Below, piece by piece: positions 42,767 through 51,749 of a DNA stretch of 64,000 nt (within the stretch, counting starts at the first letter, position 1; the number at the start of each line of letters is the position of its first letter). Both the position numbers and the translations under genes were made by a program. The DNA is from JANMOK01 sp031415055 (GTDB taxonomy: Bacteria > Pseudomonadota > Alphaproteobacteria > Rhodobacterales > Rhodobacteraceae), in the NCBI GenBank assembly GCA_031415055.1, contig JANOQZ010000024.1, positions 62,001 to 126,000 of the forward strand, given 5' to 3'. The notes under the pieces were generated by a model. The model saw only the letters and a program-made list of their open reading frames with translations, ran no database searches and was not told the DNA's origin.

Positions 42767-44272
42767 TCAAACCCCCCAGCCCTGCGCCACAATCGCCGCC
42801 GTCACCACCGCGGCCAAAGCCGCTTCGCCCGCTGCGTTCAAATGCGTGTCCTCCACAGCCACGTGCCAGGCCAAATCATCGCCCTGTGCAACCGCACCGC
42901 CCACCACCGCGTCCCGCATCGCCGCATAAGTATCGACAAAAACCGCGCCCGCAGCCACCGCTGCCGCCGCCTGTTTCACCCGCATCGCCTCCCGCAAACT
43001 TTGTTGCACAGTTGGCGTATCGCCCGCCGAAGCGAAATTCAGATAATGCGAGCCGATCACCAACACCTTGCTGCAGCCCGCCGCCTTCACCGCATTCACC
43101 CAATGCTCCAGATTTTTCTGCGTCTCAATCACGATGGACGCCCCACTCACCGGAGCAACTGGCAACGCCGAAACCAATGTCACAGTGGCCCCAGAAATCG
43201 CCGAAATCTGCCGCACATTGCCATTATGACTGATCCAGGCTCCAACCCCCAACAGACCCGGGTCCGACACTGCAAACACCGTCGTTGTCGGCACCGGTGT
43301 CGCCAGAACCGTCATCGGATTGTCGTTCGACCCAGCATAGATCGAGGCAATATCCGGCGCACCGCCAGTCAAATACGCTGCCAACTGCCCCACCATTTCA
43401 GCCGAGGAATCGCCGCTCGCACCCGCATTGCGACGTACAAACTTGCTGCCCAAAGCCGCGGTTACCAGTGCCGGATAGAATTGCGCCTCGCTCAACCCAA
43501 ACGACACGTTGAACGTATGGCTGTCGCCTTCGGCCCCGTAAACTTTCTTCACCGGGTCCAAAACCAAACGACCCTCGCGCACTAAGGGCTGGGTGATCAC
43601 CACAATCTCGGCCAGAAACCCGTCCAACACCCGAAACGCCTGATTGTTATACGACCCGATGCCAAACGCCGTCGGCACCGCCGCCGCCAAAACCGTCGCC
43701 TCATTGGCAACAATGCCGCCGTCGTTGACAAAAGTCTTGCCATTCACATCGGCACCAAAAAACACCTGCCGCTCAACCCCCCCCAGCAAAGGCTGCGTCG
43801 ATTGGTCGGTATCCGTCGTTGTGCCATTGCCGGTGACAAAACGAAAATCGGCGCCCGTGGTGGTGTAAAATGCCAACCGATCATTCCCGGTCAGTTGCAC
43901 TTGCACCAAATGCCGTTGTTCAACCGTGTCAGCAAAGTTCAGCCAAAACCTTGCATACACATGGCAAGCCGCTGGATTGTATGGAAAAAGCGTTGTCGCC
44001 AGAGCGATGCCGAAATTCCGCGCCGCGCTCAAATTCAACCCTTTCACCGCGTCATAGGCAAAGGCATCGGTGCCAAACTTGGTCAATTTTGTCTCGGGAT
44101 TGCCGGTAAAATTCAACGCCGGCGTGGTGGCGGACTGAATCTTCATCTGTTTATCGACAAAACTAATTGCAAAACCATCGCGATTGCCCAATATCGCCTG
44201 CACTTTGGCAAACGACGAAATGCCAGCGGTCCGGCGCGACGACAGACTCAACGATAAACCAATGTTGGGCAT
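42767..44272 (-). CDS. SGNH/GDSL hydrolase with an N-terminal lectin/LamG-like region
   Basis: 501 residues, no signal peptide. The C-terminal half is an SGNH hydrolase: nucleophile Ser251 in YGAEGDSHTF, a glycine block at RRNAGASGDSS, Asn316 in YAGSNDNP, and His477 in VEDTHLNAAG. Residues about 60-230 look like a jelly-roll (ARFWLNFADTV, DGFLAEIVVITQPLV). Such two-part proteins occur as surface or tail-associated carbohydrate esterases. It is the last gene before the palindrome-rich gap, and a diverged copy of its final codons lies downstream at 42400. Confidence 0.7.
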   Translation of the reverse strand: MPNIGLSLSLSSRRTAGISSFAKVQAILGNRDGFAISFVDKQMKIQSATTPALNFTGNPETKLTKFGTDAFAYDAVKGLNLSAARNFGIALATTLFPYNPAACHVYARFWLNFADTVEQRHLVQVQLTGNDRLAFYTTTGADFRFVTGNGTTTDTDQSTQPLLGGVERQVFFGADVNGKTFVNDGGIVANEATVLAAAVPTAFGIGSYNNQAFRVLDGFLAEIVVITQPLVREGRLVLDPVKKVYGAEGDSHTFNVSFGLSEAQFYPALVTAALGSKFVRRNAGASGDSSAEMVGQLAAYLTGGAPDIASIYAGSNDNPMTVLATPVPTTTVFAVSDPGLLGVGAWISHNGNVRQISAISGATVTLVSALPVAPVSGASIVIETQKNLEHWVNAVKAAGCSKVLVIGSHYLNFASAGDTPTVQQSLREAMRVKQAAAAVAAGAVFVDTYAAMRDAVVGGAVAQGDDLAWHVAVEDTHLNAAGEAALAAVVTAAIVAQGWGV

Positions 44273-44440
44273 GACAACCTATATTTTGAATGATGTGGGG
44301 GTCAGCCGGACTCACAATTTTCCGGCAGAATTGGCGCGAAGCACCAAAGCGACTTGCCCGCATCATCTGCCACATTGCTTAAGAAACCCTTAACCCACCG
44401 TGCGCTGCCTCGCCTTGCACGCAACGCCAGCCCAAAAACC

Positions 44441-45487
44441 TCAGGGAAACAGCAGCGACGAATCGCCATAACTGAAAAACCGATATTTCTGCGCAATCGC
44501 ATGCGCATAAATCGCCCGTTGACGCTCAATCCCCACAAAAGCCGCGACCAACATCAACAAAGTCGATTTTGGCAGATGGAAATTGGTCATCAACCCATCC
44601 GCCACCCGAAATTCAAATCCGGGCGTGATGAAAATCGACGTGTCACCGCGAAACGCCGCAATCTGCCCCGCAGCAGCCGCGCTCTCGATCAACCGCAACG
44701 CCGTGGTGCCAGCCGCAATCACCCGCCCGCCACGCGCCTTGCACGCTCGTATCGCCTGCGCCGCGGCCTCACCAATTTCACCCCATTCGGCATGCATCTT
44801 ATGCTGGCTCACATCCTCGGTTTTCACCGGTAAAAACGTGCCCGCCCCGACATGCAGCGTGACATGGGCAAACCCAACCCCCAGCGCCGCCAATTCCGCC
44901 AACAATCCCGCATCAAAATGCAAACTCGCCGTCGGCGCAGCCACCGCCCCCTCGACGCGACCAAACACGGTTTGATAATCCACCAAATCCTGCGCATCCG
45001 CCGGGCGCTTGCTGGCAATATAGGGCGGCAACGGCATCACCCCGACCTCGGCCAATGCCGCCTGCAATGCCAGCCCCGAACGATCAAACGCCAGTGTCAC
45101 TTCGCCGCCTTCGCCCTTGCGCAAAACGCTCGCCGACAAACCGCCAAAACTTAACCCATCGCCGATACGCAACTTCTTTGCCGGCCGCACCAAGGCATCC
45201 CAAACCCCCTCACCTCGCGCCGCAATCAGGTTCACCTCGATACGCGCAACCCCGCTACCGTCCAACGTTTCCCGCGTCCGCAGCCCATTCAGCCGCGCTG
45301 GAATCACCCGCGTATCATTCAACACCAGCAGATCACCAGCGCGAAGCCAGTTCCTCAAATCCGACACATGTGCATCAACCAAACCGGCCCGCTGCGACAC
45401 CAGCATCCGCGAAGACGGACGCGGCACCGCCGGTCGCAACGCAATCAGGGCTTCGGGCAAATCAAAATCAAACTCCGATAACAACAT
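44441..45487 (-). CDS. queA: S-adenosylmethionine:tRNA ribosyltransferase-isomerase QueA
   Basis: Penultimate enzyme of queuosine synthesis, building epoxyqueuosine on tRNA from the SAM ribosyl group. 348 residues with DFDLPEALIALRPA at the N terminus, LLVLNDTRVIPARL, TASLHFDAGLLAEL, HVGAGTFLPVKTED and the C-terminal NFHLPKSTLLMLVAAF. Its start overlaps the stop of the upstream AsmA-like gene. Confidence 0.95.
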   Translation of the reverse strand: MLLSEFDFDLPEALIALRPAVPRPSSRMLVSQRAGLVDAHVSDLRNWLRAGDLLVLNDTRVIPARLNGLRTRETLDGSGVARIEVNLIAARGEGVWDALVRPAKKLRIGDGLSFGGLSASVLRKGEGGEVTLAFDRSGLALQAALAEVGVMPLPPYIASKRPADAQDLVDYQTVFGRVEGAVAAPTASLHFDAGLLAELAALGVGFAHVTLHVGAGTFLPVKTEDVSQHKMHAEWGEIGEAAAQAIRACKARGGRVIAAGTTALRLIESAAAAGQIAAFRGDTSIFITPGFEFRVADGLMTNFHLPKSTLLMLVAAFVGIERQRAIYAHAIAQKYRFFSYGDSSLLFP

Positions 45488-48400
45488 TATTGCGTCGGCA
45501 CCGGCTGGCGTTGCGGCTGAAATATCTCACGCAAGGCACCGGGCGTCAAAATCGACAAAGGATTGACCGAAATCTTGGGTGCCTGCGCCGAACCGCGCAG
45601 CAAATAGCTAAAGCCAATCAACCCCTCACCATCTTTTCCACCCAGCAACCGCCCGATAATCGGCAGCTTTTCGAAAATTCCATTGATCGCATACAAGGGC
45701 GAAATCACCCCGTTCATGTCGAAAATCTTGTCGGCCAATTGATACCGTCCTTCCAGCGAAATCCCCATCGACACGCCCACAGCCTTGGCGCGGCTTAGCG
45801 TGATCACCCCATCCTTCATGGTGAATCTGCCCGAAACCGTCATAAACGCCAGCCCCTGCCCGTCCAGTTGCTCCAGAAAGCCGATGATACTCGCCGCCGA
45901 TAACAGCGCAGCCAAGACCGGCGCATCCTTGACGCGGATGTTGTGAATTTCAAATGCGCCACGGTATTCCCCCGGACCGCCGGTCTGCACCATGGTCAGT
46001 TTCAAATCGCCGCCACGCGCACTGCGAAACAGGCCAGCATCGCGCAAAATCGCCCCTGCATCGCTGCCACTCACCGAAATGCGTTGACCATCGCTGGCAG
46101 GCTCCAGCACCACATCAACCGCCGCGCCGCCATTGACCAACGCCTGCAATTGCCCTTCAAGCCTTTGGCCTGATCGAACCGTACCAACGGCACCGGTCAG
46201 GGCAATCGTGTCGGTCACCGTCACCTGCGTTCCCGCCAGTGTGACCTTCGTCGACGAAGCCGAAGCAGTGCCGTCGCGTCGGCGCAAATCAATGCTACCG
46301 CCAACAATCTGCACGCTGCCGGGCGCGTATTCCAAAGCACCTTCCAGCCAATCGTTGACTTGAATCGTATCGAAACTTATCCCAAGTAATTTTCCGTCAA
46401 CCAAATCCATGTCGCCGCTGGCAGCCAGGCCTTCGGCGTCAATTCTGAACGGCCCCAGTTCGACAGGCTCCGCCAAATTGCCAGTAAAACTCGCCGTCCC
46501 GGCAGTGCCTTGATCTTTTTGCCAATCCAGAGCCGGAATCTGCATCGCCAGCGGTTCTAGATCGATGGACAAAGCATACTGCGGCGCGTTGCCTTTGGCG
46601 AAAACAATCGACAATTCGGCGTTCGACTGCCCCGAGACACTGCCTTTGGGCAAGTGAAACCCGAACTGCCCCAAAATATTCTCGCTCACCGGCAAATTGC
46701 CGGTCAACCGACTTTCACCGCTATTGCCCGGACTGAAATTGCGAACCCAATCAAACCGCGCCGGTATCGCATCCAGCAACGTGTCACCGGCAACCGAAAC
46801 AATGCTGTCCTTGGCGGAAAACTGCAAATTTTCCGCTGTTACATGATGCCCCTTCACCAGCCGGTCTGATACCACCTCGGTGAAAACCGCCGTGGTCGCA
46901 GACTTGATCTCATCCAAGCGCAAGTCCTTTTTCAGTGGAAATTTCAGGTTCGATTGCACGACTGCATGGCCGGAAACCAAACTAGGGTCAAACCCGGCGC
47001 GATCCAGCAGCACCAACGGGGCCCGGTTTATCAAATCGGCAATCGGTGGAAAATCGCCCTCTGCCACTAGATCAACCACCGCAGGTGCCGGCTTCATTCG
47101 ATAGGCTGGAAACGTAATCCTCGTGCCCGCCGTGCTGACCGAACCCTTGGCAGCAACATCCACTTTTCCCTCTACAATATTAATATCAAACGATTTTTCG
47201 TCCATCGCGCCAAATCCGCTGGCGCTGGCAAGCACCGGCATGATCTTCAGAAACCGCGCCTCAACATCGCTGAATTTGTACTGCATCCAAAAAGCAGGTC
47301 CCAATGCTTCACTACGAAAGCCCGCCACAACTTGCGGCAAATTCACCGCCAAAAGGTTTACCTCCACCCAATTTCGCGCCTTGGGCGCAAGAAATACCGG
47401 CCAAAGCGACAGAAGTGCCGCTTTATCAAGAACCTTGCCATTAACATCAAACCGATAATCCCACCCGCCCGGTCCCGGCGCGAATGAACCTTGCGTGCTG
47501 GCCGACAGGCTTTCATCGAAAATGCTGAATTCACCGACGCTGACTTGAATGGGGTCGAACGAGATCTTGACGGCCAGCCGCCCATCGGAAAACGTCAACG
47601 GCCGTTCAAACACATCGCCCGCTGCAATCCGCATATCCGAAAGCTGCAACTGCCCGACCAGCGAGGTGACGTGCTTCGACCCGGAAAATTGCAATGAAAT
47701 CGTGCCATAAGATTGCATCGCCGCTGCAGAAGTGGCGATTTGCAAGCGCGAGACGTCAAACAGCATTTTGGCAGGATCATAAGTAAAATCCGCCTCTGCT
47801 GATTGAAACCCAACCGGCTGCCGTTGATCCAAAACAATCGTCCCCGCTGCAACGCGCAGCCTTCCCGCCAGCGCCGTCAAAGCTCCCGCCGCAGAGACAT
47901 CCAAATCCAATCGCCCCGACACTGGTGCATCCAGAAACCGCATCCAGTCCAGCGCAGCAAGCTCGTCCGCCAAATCACGCGGCGTCGCTCGCTCAAATTG
48001 AAACGTCACATGTGTGCTGGCCAAATCGGCCAACTGCCGGGCGCTGACATTCACTTTCGCACCCTGGCCATCGTCCTGCACCAACTGGCCCGACACGCTT
48101 GCGAAATAACCTTCCGGTCCCGACCGCAGGGCCACATCGGCCGATTGCACTTGCCATTCGCGGCCCGAACTATCGTCACGATAGGCCAACTTGGCCCCGC
48201 TGATCGCCACATCTGTCAACTTGGCCAATTCCGGCACTTGGTCCAAAAACTCGGTGCCGCGGATGATGCTGGTCAAGCCGTTGTTCGAGAAAGCTCCCGA
48301 ACCGCCAACCGACGTGGCACCTTCACCCAAAGCTAGGTTGAAACGTCCATCGCGCGATTTTTCCACGAAAATATTTGGCCCGCTTATCTCAACTTTTTGC

Positions 48401-48804
48401 GGTCGAATCTCACCTCTCAGCAGATCCAACATGGTGAATTTGACATCGACTTGCGGCAAATCCAGCAAAACGTGGCCATCATCCGCCAGCAAACGCACGC
48501 CATAGGCGCTGATGCCGGAAAACCGGTCGCTACGCGCCAAAGCCACGCTCAACTCATCAATTTCAAAGTGCTGTCCCTGCAAAGACTGCGACATGCGCGA
48601 CGCCAATACGCGCGCCGCATAGGGACTGCGAACATCAGCCCGGTCCAAAACAAACACCAATGCCAACAACAGCACCAGCGCCAAGAACAACGCCTCGGTG
48701 ACCAGCCAAACCGCACTCGCAACCGCGCCACCAGAAAGATGCGCCTTTCGGTTTGTGCGAACCGTCACGGGTTCGGATTGACGCGCCAGTATCTGCCGCA
48801 ACAT
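45487..48804 (-). CDS. AsmA-like DUF3971 (YhdP/TamB-group) envelope protein
   Basis: 1105 residues with one N-terminal membrane segment (about 29-52) and a very long beta-rich periplasmic part containing DUF3971 in the middle and an AsmA-like C-terminal region (AKAVGVSMGISLEGRYQL). This group forms bridge-like proteins thought to move phospholipids between inner and outer membrane. The C-terminal end carries IGRLLGGKDGEGLIGFSYLL, conserved in YhdP-type proteins. It precedes queA with overlap. Lipid transport is inferred from family. Confidence 0.8.
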   Translation of the reverse strand: MLRQILARQSEPVTVRTNRKAHLSGGAVASAVWLVTEALFLALVLLLALVFVLDRADVRSPYAARVLASRMSQSLQGQHFEIDELSVALARSDRFSGISAYGVRLLADDGHVLLDLPQVDVKFTMLDLLRGEIRPQKVEISGPNIFVEKSRDGRFNLALGEGATSVGGSGAFSNNGLTSIIRGTEFLDQVPELAKLTDVAISGAKLAYRDDSSGREWQVQSADVALRSGPEGYFASVSGQLVQDDGQGAKVNVSARQLADLASTHVTFQFERATPRDLADELAALDWMRFLDAPVSGRLDLDVSAAGALTALAGRLRVAAGTIVLDQRQPVGFQSAEADFTYDPAKMLFDVSRLQIATSAAAMQSYGTISLQFSGSKHVTSLVGQLQLSDMRIAAGDVFERPLTFSDGRLAVKISFDPIQVSVGEFSIFDESLSASTQGSFAPGPGGWDYRFDVNGKVLDKAALLSLWPVFLAPKARNWVEVNLLAVNLPQVVAGFRSEALGPAFWMQYKFSDVEARFLKIMPVLASASGFGAMDEKSFDINIVEGKVDVAAKGSVSTAGTRITFPAYRMKPAPAVVDLVAEGDFPPIADLINRAPLVLLDRAGFDPSLVSGHAVVQSNLKFPLKKDLRLDEIKSATTAVFTEVVSDRLVKGHHVTAENLQFSAKDSIVSVAGDTLLDAIPARFDWVRNFSPGNSGESRLTGNLPVSENILGQFGFHLPKGSVSGQSNAELSIVFAKGNAPQYALSIDLEPLAMQIPALDWQKDQGTAGTASFTGNLAEPVELGPFRIDAEGLAASGDMDLVDGKLLGISFDTIQVNDWLEGALEYAPGSVQIVGGSIDLRRRDGTASASSTKVTLAGTQVTVTDTIALTGAVGTVRSGQRLEGQLQALVNGGAAVDVVLEPASDGQRISVSGSDAGAILRDAGLFRSARGGDLKLTMVQTGGPGEYRGAFEIHNIRVKDAPVLAALLSAASIIGFLEQLDGQGLAFMTVSGRFTMKDGVITLSRAKAVGVSMGISLEGRYQLADKIFDMNGVISPLYAINGIFEKLPIIGRLLGGKDGEGLIGFSYLLRGSAQAPKISVNPLSILTPGALREIFQPQRQPVPTQ

Positions 48805-49146
48805 GCCTAGCGTCCGTTCTTTCCCTATGCCGCCATTACCGCCGCGGACCCACTCATTTCACGGTGTTTGGTCAACAGCACAAGCCCCAACCAAGTGGCG
48901 GACCCAGTCAAATCTGCGCCGACCGAGCCAATTAGACCGGCATAATTTCATTGTCAGAACAAAACAGGCGGAACTTTGCCTATGGACAGCTTGACGCAGC
49001 GAAGAGCTGGCCTTTGCTCTAGGCAAGTTGTGCAGATTATTCTTATAACCCCTGCGCTGGGAGTGTGTGGTGCAGCCTCAAAAATCGGGGTCGCGCGAAC
49101 AATAAAAACGCTAAGCCAACGGGGCGGAACAAGGGTTTCTCTGTTA
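48805..49146. other. Divergent intergenic region between AsmA-like and M23 genes
   Basis: 342 bp. The frame of the M23 gene is open upstream to 48976, but that part is not protein-like. The region must hold both promoters; TTGTGC followed by TTATAAC near 49026-49050 is a weak candidate for the rightward one. I see no RNA gene or repeat here. Confidence 0.4.
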
Positions 49147-50493
49147 ATGACGCAAGTCGTAGCCAAATTGAACACGGCACTCGCACGCCATGTGCCAGCA
49201 CTGCGCGTCTTCGTCAAAGGCGACGCTGCCACCCGTTACTATGAACTTTCGCCAGTCAAACAGGTGCTGCTCGGCTCGCTGACCTTCGCCCTCACCGGCT
49301 GGTTGCTGGTCTCCACTTCGGCGATAATTCTCAGCGCCTTTCAGTCCAATTCAACTCAAGACCAAGCGCAGGTCTTGCAACAAGCCTACGAGGCCCGCAT
49401 TGCGGCGTTGACTGAAGAACGCGATATCAGCCGCGCCGAGGCCGACATGGCACGCGACCGGTTTTCACTCGCGCTGGCCGAAGTATCCAGCCTCAATTCC
49501 GATATGATGACCGCCTTGAATGACAGCAACCAATTGTCCTCGCAACTAAACCTGTTGCAGTCGAAATACGCGCTCGCCATTACCGCCCGCGACAATGCCA
49601 ATGTCGAAAATCAGCAATTGCTGGCCCAGAATGCGGCGCTCGACGGCGCTGCAACGCTCGGCAAATCACTCGATATGTCCGACACTTTGCAGACGATTTC
49701 GCTGGCGCTGTCGGAAACCGCCCGCGAACGCGACGCCGCCGAAACCTCTGCCGAAACATTCCAAACGCAAATTGTCGGCCTGCAGCTCAAGATCAAAATT
49801 AACGCCGAACGCCAAGACCGCATGATGACTCGCCTTGAAGAGGCCGTCACCGGTTCCTACGCCCCACTGGAAGGCATGTTCGAGGCCGCCGGTCTTGACG
49901 TTGGTCGCATTGTTGGTGATGTCGAACTGTCGCATTCCGGTACCGGCGGTCCGTTGAACCCCGTGCTCTCGACCAAAGGCGCTTTTTCTTTGATGGCGGA
50001 AACGCCGCCGTCCACCAACGAACGTTTCCAGGATCTGTTGCACGATATCGACGCAGTAAACTCGCTGCAAATAGCTGCCGTTTCGCTGCCGTTTTCCAAT
50101 CCGGTTGATGGTGCCTATCGCTTCACCAGCGGTTTTGGCGGTCGAAACGATCCCATTTCAGGCGGCCGCAGGCAACACGAAGGGCTTGATTTTGCCGGTT
50201 CCAAAGGTACCGACATTGTCGCAACTGGCGATGGCGAGGTTTATTTCGCAGGCCCGCAAAGCGGCTATGGCAATCTCATCAAGATTCGTCACTCCAATGG
50301 CTATGACACAATCTATGCGCACCTCAGTGCAATCGTTGTAAAAGTTGGCGATCATGTCTCGCGTGGAGATCATATCGGTGATATGGGGAATACGGGCCGC
50401 AGTACAGGCACACACCTGCACTACGAGATTCGTCTCAGCGGCGACCCACTGAACCCTATGACCTTCCTCGAGGCAGCCCGAAATGTTCTCTAA
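49147..50493 (+). CDS. M23 family metallopeptidase with coiled coil
   Basis: 448 residues: a short cytosolic part, a membrane anchor near 38-62 (LLGSLTFALTGWLLVSTSAI), a long coiled coil (about 70-270), then a LytM domain with the zinc ligands HEGLDF and HLHYEI plus the glycine-rich FTSGFGGRNDP. It is a periplasmic endopeptidase or an amidase activator. The gene overlaps the bactofilin gene by 11 bp, a conserved pairing in which bactofilin filaments place the peptidase. The ATG at 49147 is chosen from homologue-like N termini; upstream extension is unlikely. Confidence 0.87.
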   Translation: MTQVVAKLNTALARHVPALRVFVKGDAATRYYELSPVKQVLLGSLTFALTGWLLVSTSAIILSAFQSNSTQDQAQVLQQAYEARIAALTEERDISRAEADMARDRFSLALAEVSSLNSDMMTALNDSNQLSSQLNLLQSKYALAITARDNANVENQQLLAQNAALDGAATLGKSLDMSDTLQTISLALSETARERDAAETSAETFQTQIVGLQLKIKINAERQDRMMTRLEEAVTGSYAPLEGMFEAAGLDVGRIVGDVELSHSGTGGPLNPVLSTKGAFSLMAETPPSTNERFQDLLHDIDAVNSLQIAAVSLPFSNPVDGAYRFTSGFGGRNDPISGGRRQHEGLDFAGSKGTDIVATGDGEVYFAGPQSGYGNLIKIRHSNGYDTIYAHLSAIVVKVGDHVSRGDHIGDMGNTGRSTGTHLHYEIRLSGDPLNPMTFLEAARNVL

Positions 50494-50971
50494 ATCCAAG
50501 CCCCCCGAAACACCCGAAGCATCCAAGCCTTCGACGCCCCCCGTACCGCCATCGTCGCCGATGACGCTGAACCCCACTCCGTTGACGCCAAAGGCGAAAC
50601 CGGCACCGTCGATCCTGTCCTCCGATCTGGTGATCAAGGGCGACATCAAGACCACTGGCGACATCCAGGTCGAAGGCACCATCGAAGGTGACATCCGCGC
50701 CCATCTGCTGACCGTTGGTGAAGGCGCCACGATCAAAGGCGAAGTGGTTGCCGACGATGTTGTGGTCAATGGTCGTGTTGTTGGCCGGGTGCGCGGCCTG
50801 AAAGTGCGGCTGACTTCTTCAGCCCGCGTCGAAGGCGACATCGTCCACAAAACCATCGCCATCGAAAGCGGTGCGCATTTTGAAGGTTCCGTCCAGCGTC
50901 AAGAGGACCCGCTGAATTCGTCGTCGGACAAACCGAAAGGCGCGTCGCGCGAAAGCTCGTCGCACAGTTGA
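50483..50971 (+). CDS. Bactofilin
   Basis: 162 residues: a proline-rich N-terminal tail (to about 45), the bactofilin beta-helix (SSDLVIKGDIKTTGDIQVEG, RAHLLTVGEGATIKGEVVAD), then a short charged tail. Bactofilins polymerise without nucleotides into membrane-linked scaffolds for cell-wall enzymes. The 11-bp overlap with the M23 peptidase supports a joint function. Confidence 0.9.
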   Translation: MFSKSKPPETPEASKPSTPPVPPSSPMTLNPTPLTPKAKPAPSILSSDLVIKGDIKTTGDIQVEGTIEGDIRAHLLTVGEGATIKGEVVADDVVVNGRVVGRVRGLKVRLTSSARVEGDIVHKTIAIESGAHFEGSVQRQEDPLNSSSDKPKGASRESSSHS

Positions 50972-50980
50972 ATCCGGCCG

Positions 50981-51031
50981 CCCCGGACTTGATCCGGGGC
51001 CCCTCTGCCGTCATGCAAGGTCGCGGACCTG
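50981..51031. repeat. Palindromic intergenic element (CCCCGGA...TCCGGGG)
   Basis: A perfect hairpin CCCCGGA-CTTGA-TCCGGGG (50981-50999) is followed by AGGTC-GCG-GACCT (51019-51031). This is the widespread REP-like sequence whose chance translation gives APDLIRGP. It lies downstream of bactofilin and may act as a transcript end. Confidence 0.65.
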
Positions 51032-51106
51032 CTCCCACGACAAGGTTTCAGCAATACCGACCTTTGAACTTTCTGCATCGCAACGCTCGCACCCAAGCCA
51101 GCGACC

Positions 51107-51266
51107 CTACTCCCGCGCCTGCGCCTCGCCGCGCGACTTGCCGGTCACAGCCATCGCCAATGCTGCCGCCATGAACCCGTCCAGAAGTCCGTTCAAGACC
51201 CCTTGCGAATCCGAGGTCTCATAATTGATCCGCAAGTCCTTTACCATCTGATAAGGCTGCAACACG
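51107..51266 (-). pseudogene. Displaced 3'-end remnant of a second prfB allele
   Basis: The minus strand encodes the last 52 codons of RF2, running from VLQPYQMVKDLRINYETSDS through to KSRGEAQARE and a TAG stop. Positions 51117-51266 align without gaps to 51756-51905 in the intact prfB, with 18 mismatches in 150, mostly at third codon positions. The reading frame is intact, but there is no upstream gene body: it starts abruptly 7 bp after the GNAT stop codon. It is a remnant, not a functional gene. Confidence 0.88.
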
Positions 51267-51272
51267 GGCCCC

Positions 51273-51749
51273 TTACGGATGCAGCGTCGATTCCCACATC
51301 ACCAACATCCCGTCCTCGATATCCAACCGGTGCCCGACCTCGCGGAAACCTGTTTTCTCCAGAACGCGCCCCGACGCTGGGTTCGTTACCGCACTTTCGG
51401 CAACTACAATCCTAACGCCCCGTTCCGCCAACACCGGCAGCAGCGCGGCAACCAACAATGTGGCAAAGCCCCTGCCGCGCCGCGCCGGAGCCACAGCAAA
51501 GCCGATTTCAACCCGGCCCGCCGCAATCGGGGTCTTGACCGCCACCGAGGCGACAACCTCGTCGCCAACCACCGCAAGCCAAGTTCCCCATCCCTGCGCC
51601 GCATCCAACTCAGCGCAAAGCTCGGCCAACATCACCAAAACGTCGGCAGGTTCCAACCCGCCTTCGGGTACATGCCAATCGCGCCAGCTCGTTGCACCAA
51701 CCAAAGCGGAATAATCGGTTGCTAGGGTCGGGATAAGGCGCAAAGTCAC
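51273..51749 (-). CDS. GNAT-family N-acetyltransferase
   Basis: 158 residues with the acetyl-CoA pyrophosphate-binding motif VAPARRGRGFATLLV (about 88-102) and the RimJ/RimL-like ending NPASGRVLEKTGFREVGHR. The substrate is unknown. It starts with GTG overlapping the prfB stop by 4 bp. It lies exactly between the intact prfB and the displaced prfB 3' remnant, suggesting it arrived together with the current prfB 3' end. Confidence 0.82.
   Translation of the reverse strand: MTLRLIPTLATDYSALVGATSWRDWHVPEGGLEPADVLVMLAELCAELDAAQGWGTWLAVVGDEVVASVAVKTPIAAGRVEIGFAVAPARRGRGFATLLVAALLPVLAERGVRIVVAESAVTNPASGRVLEKTGFREVGHRLDIEDGMLVMWESTLHP

Noticed and set aside
50968..51174. Small open frame downstream of bactofilin containing APDLIRGP
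   Set aside because: This peptide is the known chance translation of the CCCCGGA...TCCGGGG repeat; the frame then runs antisense into the prfB remnant.
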